This document shows, piece after piece, positions 23,266 to 33,599 of a stretch of 64,000 bases of DNA. The position numbers and the translations under genes are program-made. The notes under the pieces are model-generated. The model worked only from the letters and a program-made list of their open reading frames with translations. It did no database searches and was not told the origin of the DNA. The stretch's first letter is position 1. Every line of letters starts with the position of its first letter. Source of the stretch: Pteria penguin (lineage: Eukaryota; Mollusca; Bivalvia; Pterioida; Pteriidae); the NCBI GenBank assembly GCA_035048485.1, contig CM068587.1, positions 35,399,316 through 35,463,315 on the forward strand, read 5' to 3'.

Positions 23266-23733
23266 GCACAAATGCATTACTTCTTCAAACTCTGAGGTCA
23301 GAGTCAGATGAGAGTAATGATTCAAGAGAACGAATTACCAACCCTTGCTGATGCTTTGAGAAACAATGAAAAGGAGATTATGGATGTCCTAAGATCTGTT
23401 TTTGATAGTGATACAATAAACAGAGTAGATGAAGAAACCAGAGGCCAGAGTGTAAACTCTGCTTGGTTTATACACAGATGAGGAAGGATAACAGCCTCAC
23501 TTGTACCTTCTATAATGTCTTTTAGATACACAAATAGTTGTCAAAACTACTTATCAAAACAAGTATTAGGAACATCTACTAGAATAAGTTCTGCTGCTTT
23601 AGAGTTTGGCAAGACATATGAGCCTATCGCTAGACAATTATATGTTGAAAAGTATAAAAAAAATCATAAAAATGCTCATTATAATCACAAATGGTTGACA
23701 ATGCATCTGTCAAAAACTTTGTAGATAATTCTG
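23266..23733 (+). pseudogene. Transposon-borne YqaJ-type nuclease region (broken), fragment B
   Basis: Starts after an acceptor (TTATTAATAG) and carries LRSVFDSDTINRVDEETRGQ, then WFIHR, a TGA, and GRITAS. The WxxxRxGRITAS stretch is the start of the YqaJ/lambda-exonuclease-like domain in SWIM-YqaJ proteins, and AALEFGKTYEPIARQLYVEK continues it. At least two stops interrupt it (after YFFKL and in HR*GRITAS). The phase at the acceptor would join the donor at 19,079 of transposon A in frame. Only the domain start is present; coding similarity fades after ~23,700. It is upstream of adenylosuccinate synthetase exon 1. Confidence 0.75.
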
Positions 23734-23739
23734 TTTACT

Positions 23740-24285
23740 ATAAAACCTTTCTTTGTGTATGAAACAAAGTCACACCAATTTGAATCTCTCTACCATTAAT
23801 TTGTCAAAATCTTCAATACTATTTCAATATTCATTCAAATAAATGCTTTGTATTTAAAAATAAATCATACTTTCTAGAATTTGAACTCTCATTTATTACT
23901 CATTATACAATATATTTATGAATTTGGAATTTATAAATATTCAATAATGACATTCAAAATTATTTTCAATTAAATGTGTATGAATCTACTATCCCTATTA
24001 AATATCAGGAAAGTTATTGATATATTATTATTTCACATTAATTAAATTAAAAGAATATATAATGTGTAATTCATAATTTTATAACATTCCATGCCAAAAT
24101 GAAATATAGATAAACACTTTGATTCTTATTGATTTGAATTATTTTCTTATGAAAAAAGATGTTACTAAAATATAATTAACAATTGACTGAATAGCATATT
24201 TTAAACATAAAATTAGTTTCTTTATATATGAAGACGTGACAAGATATTGCGTTGACAAGAAATTCAGATAATTATGAGACAGAAA
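23740..24285. other. AT-rich spacer between convergent transposon genes
   Basis: Very AT-rich, no coding similarity. It separates the 3' ends of the YqaJ fragment (plus) and the transposase fragment (minus), as expected of the middle of an IS4EU-type element. Confidence 0.5.
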
Positions 24286-24291
24286 AAAAAA

Positions 24292-25680
24292 TTATTTTTT
24301 AACTAATGGTCCTTGGAGATTGCAAAGAAAAGAACAAATAACTAAAATTTGATTTGCTAGAGGCTTTGTACTCGAGGGCATTGTGTTTGAAAGAATATGG
24401 AAATTTTTAATTCTTTCAGTTGCTCATTCCACATGGATCCTTAAGCGCGCAATGTTCCTGGTTTTTATGACATCATTTACAGCAAGTCGCTTTCCTTTAC
24501 CTGTAGCACATTTCTATGTAAATGGAGGTATTATAAGCCGGGCATGTCGCTCAAGAAGTAGATCCCTGATCATGAAGCCTCGATCAGCCATAATCTCATC
24601 TCCAGGTCTTATCAGATCCAAGAAACCACTTTCTTTTGTAATATAGCGATCTGAAGTGTTACCGCCCCATAAATTTCACACAAAGGTTATAGCTCCTGAA
24701 GGACTTATTCCTATCAATGCCTTGAATGTATTGTGTTGTTTATTTGTGCTGTACGTGCGTCTGGCTTTGAGCAGTTTGAGATCTGGGCTTAGCAATAAAG
24801 AATTCTGTGCAGTCAATAATGCATCTTCTCCTTGGAAATGTTAACTTAAAACTATTGGGCATAAATTTCTTGACATCTTCTGATGACGGCCATATGATCA
24901 AAGGGTTGAAAATATGGTACATCAGGTTTACCCATGTGGTTACTATTTGCGAGATCCTCGACTCGGATACACCAAATATGTCTGTCATTTAAAAGGTAAA
25001 GATTCCGAGCCTAATACGAATGAATGTAAGCAGGTATTCCTCATATCTACTGAGTTTCCACACTGGGCCACTCTTCTTCAGGTTTGGATTTTTCCGGTAC
25101 TCTTCAGTAGATATGCGCCCTTGGCCAGACCAATACTTTATTTTGGGGGAACTGCTGTCTAGGATACCTGACAATAAATATGAAGAGCAATAAATTTGAT
25201 TTATGTCACATGCATAATCATATTTGATGATGTCAATTGAGATTATATTTTCTTGAAAAAATCATAGATCTGAAATATACTGATGTGGTTACATGTATTT
25301 AATGTAATTTTTTTTTCTCAAATTATAATTTTCTTAATTTGAATTATATCAAATAATCTCTATAAATCTACAATTTTTACCAAATAGACCTGTAAGCATT
25401 GATTTTGATGGCACTCCTGTGTATTGCTTTTAACTGATTTGTCATCCTTCGTACACTTTTCAACAAATATCTCTCTAAGAAGAGGATCTTTTTTTCCAGT
25501 TGTTCCTCTGCCTTAATAAGTCTATCCATGTCATCAGAGGTTATGTCCGTCTGACAGTCCACTGTGCATGTACTGGTATTTACTTTAGCCCCTTTGAGGT
25601 CATGGGAGGGGTTACAAGAGGTCAAGGGACAGGTTGCAAGGGTCAATGGAGAGGTCAAGGGGGTCATCCGAGTGGTCAAT
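24292..25680 (-). pseudogene. DDE transposase (DDE_Tnp_4 type, IS4EU/ISL2EU-like), THAP exon missing, broken
   Basis: Minus strand. A first block (25,680-~25,388) has a TVDCQTDITSDDMDRL stretch and a predicted coiled coil (EEQLEKKILFLERYLL). After an intron, ~25,168 onward has the helix-turn-helix region (LTFIRIRLGIF, FGVSESRISQIVTTWV) and the catalytic core: CIIDCTEFFI (first Asp), LWGGNTSD (second) and GDEIMADRGF (third). It then has IPPFT and a C-terminal RIHVE..ERIKNFHIL, ending at 24,292. Lesions: TAA before MTDIFGVS, a frame shift before HNTFKALIGI, TGA before NLWGG, and TGA in RIHVE*ATERIK. The region preceding this in full-length transposases is a THAP domain, which is absent here but present at 20,623-20,956. 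Confidence 0.85.
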
Positions 25681-25683
25681 GGG

Positions 25684-25770
25684 TCATGTGATCGTGGTCG
25701 ACGATGACGTCACGACCGGAAGTCACTTGATTTTTGAATGCCGGCCTCTGATTGGTCGAACGTTTTTCGC
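25684..25770. other. GC-richer block with a TGACGTCA site
   Basis: A locally GC-rich stretch containing GATGACGTCACGACCGG and TTTTTCGCGCGGG. A CRE-like TGACGTCA and ACCGGAAGT (Ets-like) suggest either an old promoter or the end of transposon fragment B. Only nine bases resemble the transposon A terminus. Function unproven. Confidence 0.3.
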
Positions 25771-25900
25771 GCGGGAAATTCAAAACCTTACCTGACGTGC
25801 CATACTAGACTACTAACACTAATTTGCTTCTGTCGACTTTGGTAAAATTTGGTAAAAATAGATTTACTGATAACCAAATCGAAATAGAGCGTGGTACTGG

Positions 25901-26182
25901 GATTAATTAATTGATTAATTATTGTTTTACGTCACTCCACGATTATTTCACATATATTGTGACAGCATCTGCCTGATGCTTTGCATACAAATTTAGACCT
26001 TTGCAAAAGCCCACCCGAAGCAGTTAGGGGTCTTTTGCGTGCCACGCCTACCATGACACGGGACCTCGGTTTTTACTGTCTCATCCGAAAGGCAGAACAC
26101 CGGTGTGTCCAGGACGGGAGTCGAACTCGGGACCTGTCGATCACGATCCGAGCACCTTATCCACTAGGCCACACCGGCTTAC
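25901..26182 (-). mobile_element. tRNA-derived SINE, family S2, copy 2
   Basis: On the minus strand: GTGTGGCCTAGTGGATAAGG (box A) and GAGTTCGACTCCCG (box B), with a body like the copy at 13,151. On the plus strand its far end is ATTGTTTTACGTCACTCC. The open frame at 25,981-26,211 is an artefact of it. Confidence 0.9.
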
Positions 26183-26189
26183 GTGGCAC

Positions 26190-27330
26190 TGGGAAACGGT
26201 CGTATTCTTGACACCTTGAATTCATGTAGCCACTGTGATGTCAGTAGCGTATCCGGATGTCTTTTGAATAGACATGCCAGAATCTAACTCTAGAGCAAAC
26301 TCAGTGATGTTGAAGGGTTGAGGGGAAATGCCAGTGGGGTCACCTCCACTGCCAATGTGGGTCTGCAGGATCTCTTCCAGATTATTTAAGATAAAAGTTA
26401 AAATGCATTGTATGCCAATATGGATGAATATCATTGGTCTACGTTATTTATATTCCCCCTTTCTCCACCCGAGATAAAATAATGTGCAAGTGTTTGAGCA
26501 TGCAAATATACATTGTAACTACACCACTGTATACGTATAATGCTTCAGCTCAGATGTCTTTTACAGCTATGTTCAGAAGACCAGATTTGGTATAGATATT
26601 TAGAAATCTTGGTCTGTGGTGCATGGGCGCGAGGTTCGATTCCCGCACTGTGCGTGTGTCTCTCTCTACCATACTTTGATGGGGAATTTGTAGGTAATAG
26701 ACCTAGACCCTTTTCCCTATTTATCGTATAATATTTCATTCCTTGCTAGACATAGGGAAATTTCCGTAAAATTTGCGTCATTTCACTCTGATGTCACTAT
26801 TCTATCACTAACGTCACAAAGAAAATCCCGATAACAAGTAGCATAACTGGCACAATTAAGGCCCCTTACCCATGTTTAATTGGTAAAAAACGTCTATTGT
26901 GTGGGGTGTTCCTGACAAATGTAGTGAATTTGTTAGTTAAAATTGTGAAGAGTATCCAGAAGGTGTGACTAATATATTGTTGAAAAAATGCTCATGCCAA
27001 ATTTAAACAAGCAGATATATTCAATAATTCACATTATCCATTGCCACTAGATGTTTTATATGAAAGTATGTAATTACCATTGCAGGAAAAGTATGTGTGA
27101 AGTAGTGAATATATCTGCTTGTTTGGAACCAGCACTTGAGGATACGTATATTGCCTTACTTATTACATGTATCATATTTTTACTTTATGACTATAACATC
27201 TGAAGCACCAGTATTAAACAGATCAATAAAGGTCAAATTAATCAAAAGAAAATAAAATTCATAAACCTCCGTAACAGAGTTCGGAATGTCATTTTCAAAT
27301 TATTACATTTGAATTTCATAGATTCAAATA
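26190..27330. other. Intergenic, nothing clear; one SINE-head-like site
   Basis: GGTCTGTGGTGCATGGGCG and GAGGTTCGATTCCCGC near 26,610-26,645 look like a tRNA-derived head. No gene is recognised in the rest. Confidence 0.4.
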
Positions 27331-27910
27331 ATTTAAAGGCGGATTCTCCACAAATCTGCACCATTTACAGTTTTTGCTGTCGGTCGCCATTTTCAGACGT
27401 ACTATAAAGTTTATAAATGACCATTTGTTCTCTTTTTCACAAGTAAACATGCCTTTACTTGAAAAATAAAGAATGATGAGGAAGATGTTGTTCATTTCGT
27501 CTACTTGATGGTTTGAATACCCTAAAATCATCCATTTTGATGTGTCGCTTTTATCGTTATGTTTTTAGAAAAGTGCAATAGAAGTATAATTTACACGATT
27601 TTACTAAAATTTTGGTTTTTGTTTCATGCAAAGGTTTACAATTGATATCAAAAGTTGAAGTTTTGGTTTTGATTGTGTCTTTTTATCGGAAATTTAAATA
27701 ACAGGTATGTCGCTCAAATTGCAAACAGATACCTTATGCATTTTCAAATGGGAATTACAAATTCCCTCTCTGGACTACACAGGTTTTAGAAAGATGTAGA
27801 TGTACCACATATATCAATATTCTAATATTTCACATCAATTCTTCTTCTCTTCTTCATAGAAAAATAAGTAACTTGGAATATATCTGAATTACGATTGTTA
27901 CTTTTAAAAT

Positions 27911-28650
27911 TAACAGATACGTTACCTGATTTTGTCAGTTTTTTTCTAATTTGCACGTAGTAACGAAACAATAACAATACAAATATTAATTCACTACCCT
28001 TACAATTAAATAAAATATAAAGCCCATGTTTAAATTCCCGTTTGTAAGAGTGTGAGACCAAAATAACAAAAATGTATAACAGATACGTTATCAACAGATA
28101 CGTTATACATTGTATTTTTCAGTTGATTTTTCACATAAATTGGCATTACATTGATATTTACACATGAATCCTGAATAATAGTCGGATTTGATTCTATATT
28201 CGATTTTGTCGGTATATAACGTTGATATCCGGTTGATAAAAAGTTTAGAAAAACTCAACAGCACATGTGTTCGAAGATCTAGATAATGCAACTGAACTAT
28301 AATTAGTTTTCATAAATCCTTTCAATGTTAAAGTATAATTTGATAGAGTAATATCATGTAAAATGATTTAGATATTTGTATTTGATGTATTTAATACAAT
28401 AAAATAGTTTAGTTGATATGCCTAGGACTCCTTCTCAAGCATATCGTTATTTTTAAGAGTAACGTATCTGTTTTAAAGTAGTAACATATCTGTTTTACAG
28501 TTTCACAATATTTTTTCTCAACTTGATTAAAGAATTTCATAAGAGAAGGACATAAGTCGCTTTGATAATGACAACCCACGATGTATTCATCTTCTTTAAC
28601 CCTTTTAATCAATGGAATACCATGATTTTGTATTTGTAACAGATACGTTA
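27911..28650. repeat. Recurring 14-bp motif TAACAGATACGTTA (six sites here, a seventh at 30,620)
   Basis: Plus-oriented sites at 27,911-27,924, 28,077-28,090, 28,092-28,105 (first base C) and 28,637-28,650. Inverted sites at 28,460-28,472, 28,482-28,494 (one mismatch) and 30,620-30,631 (partial). All lie inside the 3.5-kb terminal-repeat element. The spacing is irregular, unlike a satellite; repeated binding sites or remnants of an expanding short repeat are both possible. Confidence 0.85.
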
Positions 28651-28880
28651 CTTTTATCACCAACATTGTTATTCAATCAAAAACAGCTGTTTGTCATGGA
28701 TTCGAACCAAAAAATAATTTCTTATGGTTTTCTATAATGTTTCTCGCTTTACTCGTGGATAAACACATGGTTGAAATTTAGTTTTAAGAAAATAAATGGT
28801 TATTGTAAGTAGCTGATTTAAGATAAGTTTTAAAAAAATGGTAATGCCTGTTAAATCGGTACTTTTAATATGAGAAATAG

Positions 28881-30092
28881 TCATTTTGCCCTCATAATTA
28901 TACATTTACTTGTAAGAAATATTACTTTGACAGCCTAGTGAAAGATTTAGGATTAAATTCAGCTCCAGGAAATCCTACTTATACTCTCACGAACTTTTCG
29001 GTTTCGGAAGTACTCGAGAATCATAAATCTGTCCTCAATACGTTTGGTATTGACTCAAATAAATTGAATTTAGAACTTCCATATTTGTACTGTATTCCAA
29101 AAATGCACAAAACTCCGTACAAACAACGCTTTATCGCTGGTTCCTCGAAGTGTTCCACAAAATCTGTATCGATGCTACTCACAAAAATATTATCAGAAAT
29201 TAAATCTGGCCTTCATAGATATTGCGAAACAGTATATTCCAGAAGTGGAATTAATCAAATGTGGATCCTTAAAAATTCAAAAGAGTTGTTAGAACATCTA
29301 AAATCAAAAAGTTTTACTAAAATTCACTCCATCAAGTCTTTTGACTTTTCGACTCTGTACACAACGATCCCTCATCAGAAATTAAAAGACAGATTAGCGG
29401 AAATTATTCAAAATGCATTTACTAGTAAAAACGGAAGCCGCAAATTCAAATATATAGTAATAGGCCACGATAAAACTTACTTTGTTAGGGAAAATTCTGA
29501 TTCCAAAAATAAATACACTGAAACAGCTGTCATTCAGATGTTGAACTTTCTTACCGATAACATATTTCTGGTGTTTGGAGGTAAGGTTTTTCAACAAATT
29601 GTCGGCATTCCATTGGGCACTAACTGTGCTCCGCTTCTGGCTGACATATTCCTTTATTCATACGAAGCTGAGTTCATTCAGTCTTTGCTTTCGCAAGGAA
29701 AAAAACAATTGGCTCTTGGCTTCAATTTTACTTACAGATATATAGATGACTTGCTTTCAATTAATAATCCTTCATTCGCGGATTACCTTAGCATCATCTA
29801 TCCAAGTGAACTGGAGGTCAAAGAAACCACAGAAACTAGTAATTCTACTTCGTATTTAGATATCATGTTGTCTTACGACATTAATGGTCAATTGAACACC
29901 TCACTCTATGACAAACGTGACGATTTCAATTTCGCTATCACAAACTTTCCTTTCATAAGTAGCAACATTCCATCATCGCCCGCATACGGCGTATTCATAT
30001 CTCAGTTAATACGTTATTCCAGAGCATGTTCAAATTACAATGACTTTGTTCTGAGGGCTAGGCGACTTTCAGTTAAGCTGCTCATGTGCTAG
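28881..30092 (+). CDS. Penelope-like reverse transcriptase, N-terminally truncated, C-terminal frame shift
   Basis: Open frame of 404 codons from just after a TAG (28,880) to TAG at 30,092. It has no proper ATG start near its 5' end, so it is probably truncated; it opens near CKKYYFDSLVKDLGLN. Reverse transcriptase landmarks in order: YLYCIPKMHKTPYKQRFIAG (a KMHK/KLHK-type motif typical of Penelope-like elements), SFDFSTLYTTIP (first catalytic Asp), QQIVGIPLGTNCAPLLAD, and YRYIDDLLSI with the YIDD catalytic pair at 29,739-29,750, then SYLDIMLSYD. Downstream, ASSLRKFYGRYE and YDISLSRLLNDILD (30,097-30,188) continue the protein in another frame, so one shift has occurred. No GIY-YIG endonuclease is seen. 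Catalytic residues are intact. Assignment to Penelope-like rather than another reverse transcriptase group is from motif memory. Confidence 0.75.
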   Translation, partial: SFCPHNYTFTCKKYYFDSLVKDLGLNSAPGNPTYTLTNFSVSEVLENHKSVLNTFGIDSNKLNLELPYLYCIPKMHKTPYKQRFIAGSSKCSTKSVSMLLTKILSEIKSGLHRYCETVYSRSGINQMWILKNSKELLEHLKSKSFTKIHSIKSFDFSTLYTTIPHQKLKDRLAEIIQNAFTSKNGSRKFKYIVIGHDKTYFVRENSDSKNKYTETAVIQMLNFLTDNIFLVFGGKVFQQIVGIPLGTNCAPLLADIFLYSYEAEFIQSLLSQGKKQLALGFNFTYRYIDDLLSINNPSFADYLSIIYPSELEVKETTETSNSTSYLDIMLSYDINGQLNTSLYDKRDDFNFAITNFPFISSNIPSSPAYGVFISQLIRYSRACSNYNDFVLRARRLSVKLLMC

Positions 30093-30311
30093 ACTAGCAT
30101 CGTCACTGAGGAAGTTCTACGGTCGTTACGAGACTCTTATTACTCCATATGATATCTCGTTATCCAGACTTTTAAATGATATTCTGGACTGAGACCGATT
30201 CCGATCACTTTACACAGATTTGACACCTTCTATACTAGAAGGTTACCTACTTCGACTTCTCCATATATAGATACATATGGAATTCACACGATTTGACTCT
30301 TTCTACGGGGT

Positions 30312-30400
30312 ATATGTGACGGGTGTTGCTAGCAAGCAGGAGATGCTCACTCTCCCCGGGCACCTGATCTCACTCCATCACAGGGGTTCACATATGCTCT
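30312..30400 (+). other. Conserved 3' tail of the reverse-transcriptase element, copy 1
   Basis: GACGGGTGTTGCTAGCAAGC, GGAGATGCTCACTC and CACCTGATCTCACTCCATCA follow the reverse transcriptase frame. Similar tails without the gene occur at 46,380-46,450 (plus) and 32,766-32,885 (minus), so this is a conserved 3' region of a repeat family, possibly the part recognised by the reverse transcriptase. Confidence 0.6.
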
Positions 30401-31165
30401 TCAAGTAGACATATTTTGTTATTTTCCATTTGTTTTTCATTTTCACTGATTTTGTATGTCCTATGGTTTCATGATTTTTGGACTTGTGGTTTGGATTTAT
30501 CCATCATCTTTACATACCATTTAATTCCTGAAATGCATATCTATCATTTGCATAAAAAGCTCTACATTCAATTCACTAGTAAACCAAGGTATATCTAATT
30601 TATGAGTCATGTCATGCTGTAACGTATCTGTCTTTCCGAAATTTGATGGCTTCATTCTGAATACAATAACTTTTTTCTGGGTAGTAGTTTAGACCAGCCA
30701 TTTAAGGATTAATTTAAATCATTTACATTCCCCTCTTTGCCAAAAACGCAAATATACGTTCAAATTCAGACATTAATTTTTTGACATGACTATTACACAA
30801 ATGTGCAGATTTGTGGAGAATCCGCCTAAAGCAAATATGCTCTGCAAGCGGATTTCGATGCCAAATAGAATGACAGTCATCATCTAGCTCTTTTGCGGAA
30901 AGGGTTTGTGTGGGAGGGGAGGTGTTCGCTACCCTGAGTGTCGAAAATGGGTTGTTTTGGAGTAAAAAAAAAAGGCGGGCTTAAAATGGGCGTTGAAACG
31001 CTACCCTACAGCAAAAAAATTATTTCGGATTTAAACGAAAAACACAAACTTTATTACTCATCCTTCACAGATTTCGGGATTTCATGATAGTAATTTCCAC
31101 AACCCAATCCCGTCTATGTAACAAGTTTTACATTAAACCAGATACATGTAAGCAACAGGATAATT

Positions 31166-31340
31166 CCATAGGCGAATTTAGAGGGTTGCGAGGAAAATTT
31201 TACCAAAAAAGGTCATTTTCGACCATTTTTAGGGCTGCAACCCCCCCCCTTTTTTTTTTCCAGACCGAATAATGCAAAACATTAGTCATGGGAGACTGCA
31301 CCCCCTCCCCCTTTGCAAGAATTTCTAGATCCGCCTATGG
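31166..31340. mobile_element. MITE family M4, copy 1
   Basis: The ends are inverted: CCATAGGCGAATTTAGAG at the left and CTAGATCCGCCTATGG at the right. The interior has GGTCATTTTCGACCATTTTT and C-runs. A second copy, in the opposite orientation, is at 49,309-49,494. No ORF. Confidence 0.8.
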
Positions 31341-31492
31341 ACCCAGAATGATCAATATCAGGACATACATACGTGTATCACTCTATGCGCATTTTAAGAA
31401 CTTATGTCTCTTCAGGCATACAGAAACACGAAGAAGGAACAAACAGAAAACAAACAGGACTAACAAAACATCATATTACTGTTGACTGTAAA

Positions 31493-31628
31493 AAAAAAAG
31501 AAGAAATAAAGCTTGTAAAATTGTCGCTGTAGCAACAATACGCAACATTCTAACAGATGAAGATGGGGAAGCCATTAAAACGTATTCTCATCAAAATAAA
31601 TCCAAAAGTAAAGCGTCTGCAGTTTAAA
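31493..31628 (-). pseudogene. Broken duplicate of CRT-like transporter exon 5
   Basis: The minus strand reads LYFWIYFDENTF, a TAA, WLPHLHLLE, then after a one-base shift RIVATATILQALFLL. This parallels exon 5 of the intact gene at 40,725-40,870 (LLFWTLFDENPFQWHPHLHL then FVAIAIMLPAVFF), with Gln turned into a stop. It lies 7.3 kb beyond the last exon of the intact gene on the same strand. No other CRT exons were found nearby. The plus-strand open frame 31,373-31,627 is its antisense shadow. Confidence 0.75.
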
Positions 31629-31649
31629 GGTGCATCAGGTGTCATTCTC

Positions 31650-32760
31650 CGTTTTTAATGTACACATGCTGTACTTTTTTTACCGTGGACTTTCTCCCGA
31701 AGATAAGTCTTTACTCGAGATTACAGATATGCTCGGTAAAACTTGAAAAAAAGTCATTTAATACCTACGACCTACCCGCACAAACTCGATCATTTTTCTT
31801 CACTTGCCATGCCCAGTGTATCAATAACCTTGTAAAGTAATGCGAGGATAGGAAACTTTCAATAATAACAACAATGACGACGTAGACTAAGCTATCGAAG
31901 ATGAAGCGTCCTGCATCAGACAGAATTAGAAAGCATCAAGGACGATAAGGACTGAGACCATTTTTTTTTTTCAAACAAAGGTACCATAAGGGTTGCCATG
32001 CTGCAAAGAACCGTGAAGGTTGTTAAATGGCAGAAAATAGAAAAGTGTTTATATTTTCATTGACACTGTAGAAATTAATTAATACACATCTTTGCATATA
32101 TGAAAAACGGCCCAGCATTCACTGTCATTAGACAAGGAAGTTTCTAATGTACAATAAATACCTAATTTTTAATAACAACCAAAGCAGACAACATAAAACA
32201 TACTCTTGCTCAGGGCACTTCAACAGTCGGGGAAAACTAGGCTTGCTACATTAATCTGGAAATCTTTAATCTTCGACCTACAACATTTCTGTAAATAATT
32301 TGGGATAGGTATATAATGTGGATAAACACGTTTTCTTCCTATACCAATTAATTGCAATAGTAACAGGGATGAACATCTTTTTCGTATATCGTATGTACGT
32401 CTTATTCTCGTTCTTCCTGTGTGTTTTCATTGATGATTCGCTGGAAGTTGATATTTTTCAGCTGGTCTTCTCCACGTAATCCTCATGTGATCCACATTTT
32501 GTGATAAAATTCACCTTTCGGAATTGCATAATTTACAACAGAAAGTTCTAGTTTCAAATATGTGAGACCAACATTTAGTACTAGTTTTGAGTATAGATTC
32601 TGGACTCCTAAACAAAAACGGGTGTAAAAATGATTACGTGTTGTAGCTAAATTACATAGAAATGATTTGTACAAGTCTAGGTGGCTCACCAAGATCAAGT
32701 GAGAAGTTTTTTTCCCCTGCTTAGGTTAAGAATGTCGTGGGAGCTGAGCGGTAGCCACAA
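31650..32760. other. Intergenic, nothing recognised
   Basis: AT-rich; short open frames only (31,658-31,840 plus; 32,483-32,698 minus) without family features. Confidence 0.4.
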
Positions 32761-32765
32761 AGGAA

Positions 32766-32885
32766 CATCCATTCTACTAGACTAGATACTGGCTATCACG
32801 GACCCCTGGAAGAGCAAGGGGTGGAATTAGATGCCACTGATGAGAAAGCATCTCCTGCTGACCGGCCACATCCGCCGGAACGTTA
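32766..32885 (-). other. Reverse-transcriptase element 3' tail, copy 3
   Basis: On the minus strand it contains GTGGCCGGTCAGCAGGAGAT and CCAGGGGTCCGTGATAGCC, the same landmarks as the tail at 30,312. No coding part is attached. Confidence 0.5.
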
Positions 32886-33599
32886 TAATATCATTTGAGC
32901 TGTATAACTCGTAGTCATATGAGGTGGTAACGACAATACCGTAATCACCATTATCACACATGAAGGATCTTCATCCCAATCATCAGTGTAACCATTAAAC
33001 AAAGGCTGATAACATTTGTAATAGCACAAGCTTCGATCGATTTCGTGTAATAATTAGCCAACGATATATTCGTCTTCGCTGTGTTTCACAGATAGGCACC
33101 TGAATGTTATAGCTATTTCTTGTATAGGTCTTGCAGACAAAAATTGAACTGGCTAAGGGACGATCTCCCCTATTCAGGAAAAAGGTTTTACGTAAGTGCA
33201 GAACCTTCTATTCCCGGCTCGTGTTGAATCGGGCCAGTGGAGTCTTTTCCGAATCGATTTGTTCTCTACCAGTATGACCTTATATGTTTGAAATTGTAAC
33301 TTGTACAAAATGTCCTTCTTTATGCCCCAAGGTACAACTAGCTGGTAAATTTCATGACTGTATACTCAGTATTGAGTCCATATATTCGACAAAGTCGAGG
33401 ATCACATTTTCGTTCAAAGTAAGACATTTTATGAAATGTTTTATGTTCTTAGAAAAAAAAAATCAGTATCAGAAAAGTTTATTTAGTTTATTTAGACAGA
33501 TAAATCTGACTGAAATTCAATGTTGTATTTTTTTTTTTTATATCGTGTTTTTCAACCTGCCAGAATTTGAGGTATTTCATACTTGATTTATGTAACCAG

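Larger units (their letters stand above)
27338..30826 (+). mobile_element. 3.5-kb element with 24-bp perfect inverted termini carrying a reverse transcriptase
   Basis: The left end starts GGCGGATTCTCCACAAATCT (27,338) and the right end (30,803-30,826) is its exact complement over 24 bases. TAAA flanks both ends (27,334-27,337 and 30,827-30,830), fitting a 4-bp target duplication. Inside are a reverse transcriptase ORF (28,881-30,092), seven copies of a TAACAGATACGTTA motif and a retroelement 3' tail (30,312-30,400). Short perfect inverted termini with a short target duplication are typical of cut-and-paste transposons, not of a Penelope-like retroelement, so this may be a DNA transposon that took up a retroelement, or an unusual retroelement. 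No transposase is visible. Confidence 0.7.

Noticed and set aside
24383..24646. 87-codon plus-strand ORF
   Set aside because: Antisense shadow of the DDE transposase fragment on the minus strand.
25700..25725. Possible matching terminus of the IS4EU-like element at the right side of fragment B (ACTTCCGGT)
   Set aside because: Only about nine bases match the 58-bp terminus of transposon A, too short to call an end.
28409..28666. 85-codon minus-strand ORF within the reverse-transcriptase element
   Set aside because: Parts of it are translations of the repeated TAACAGATACGTTA motif; no family resemblance and no splice partners.
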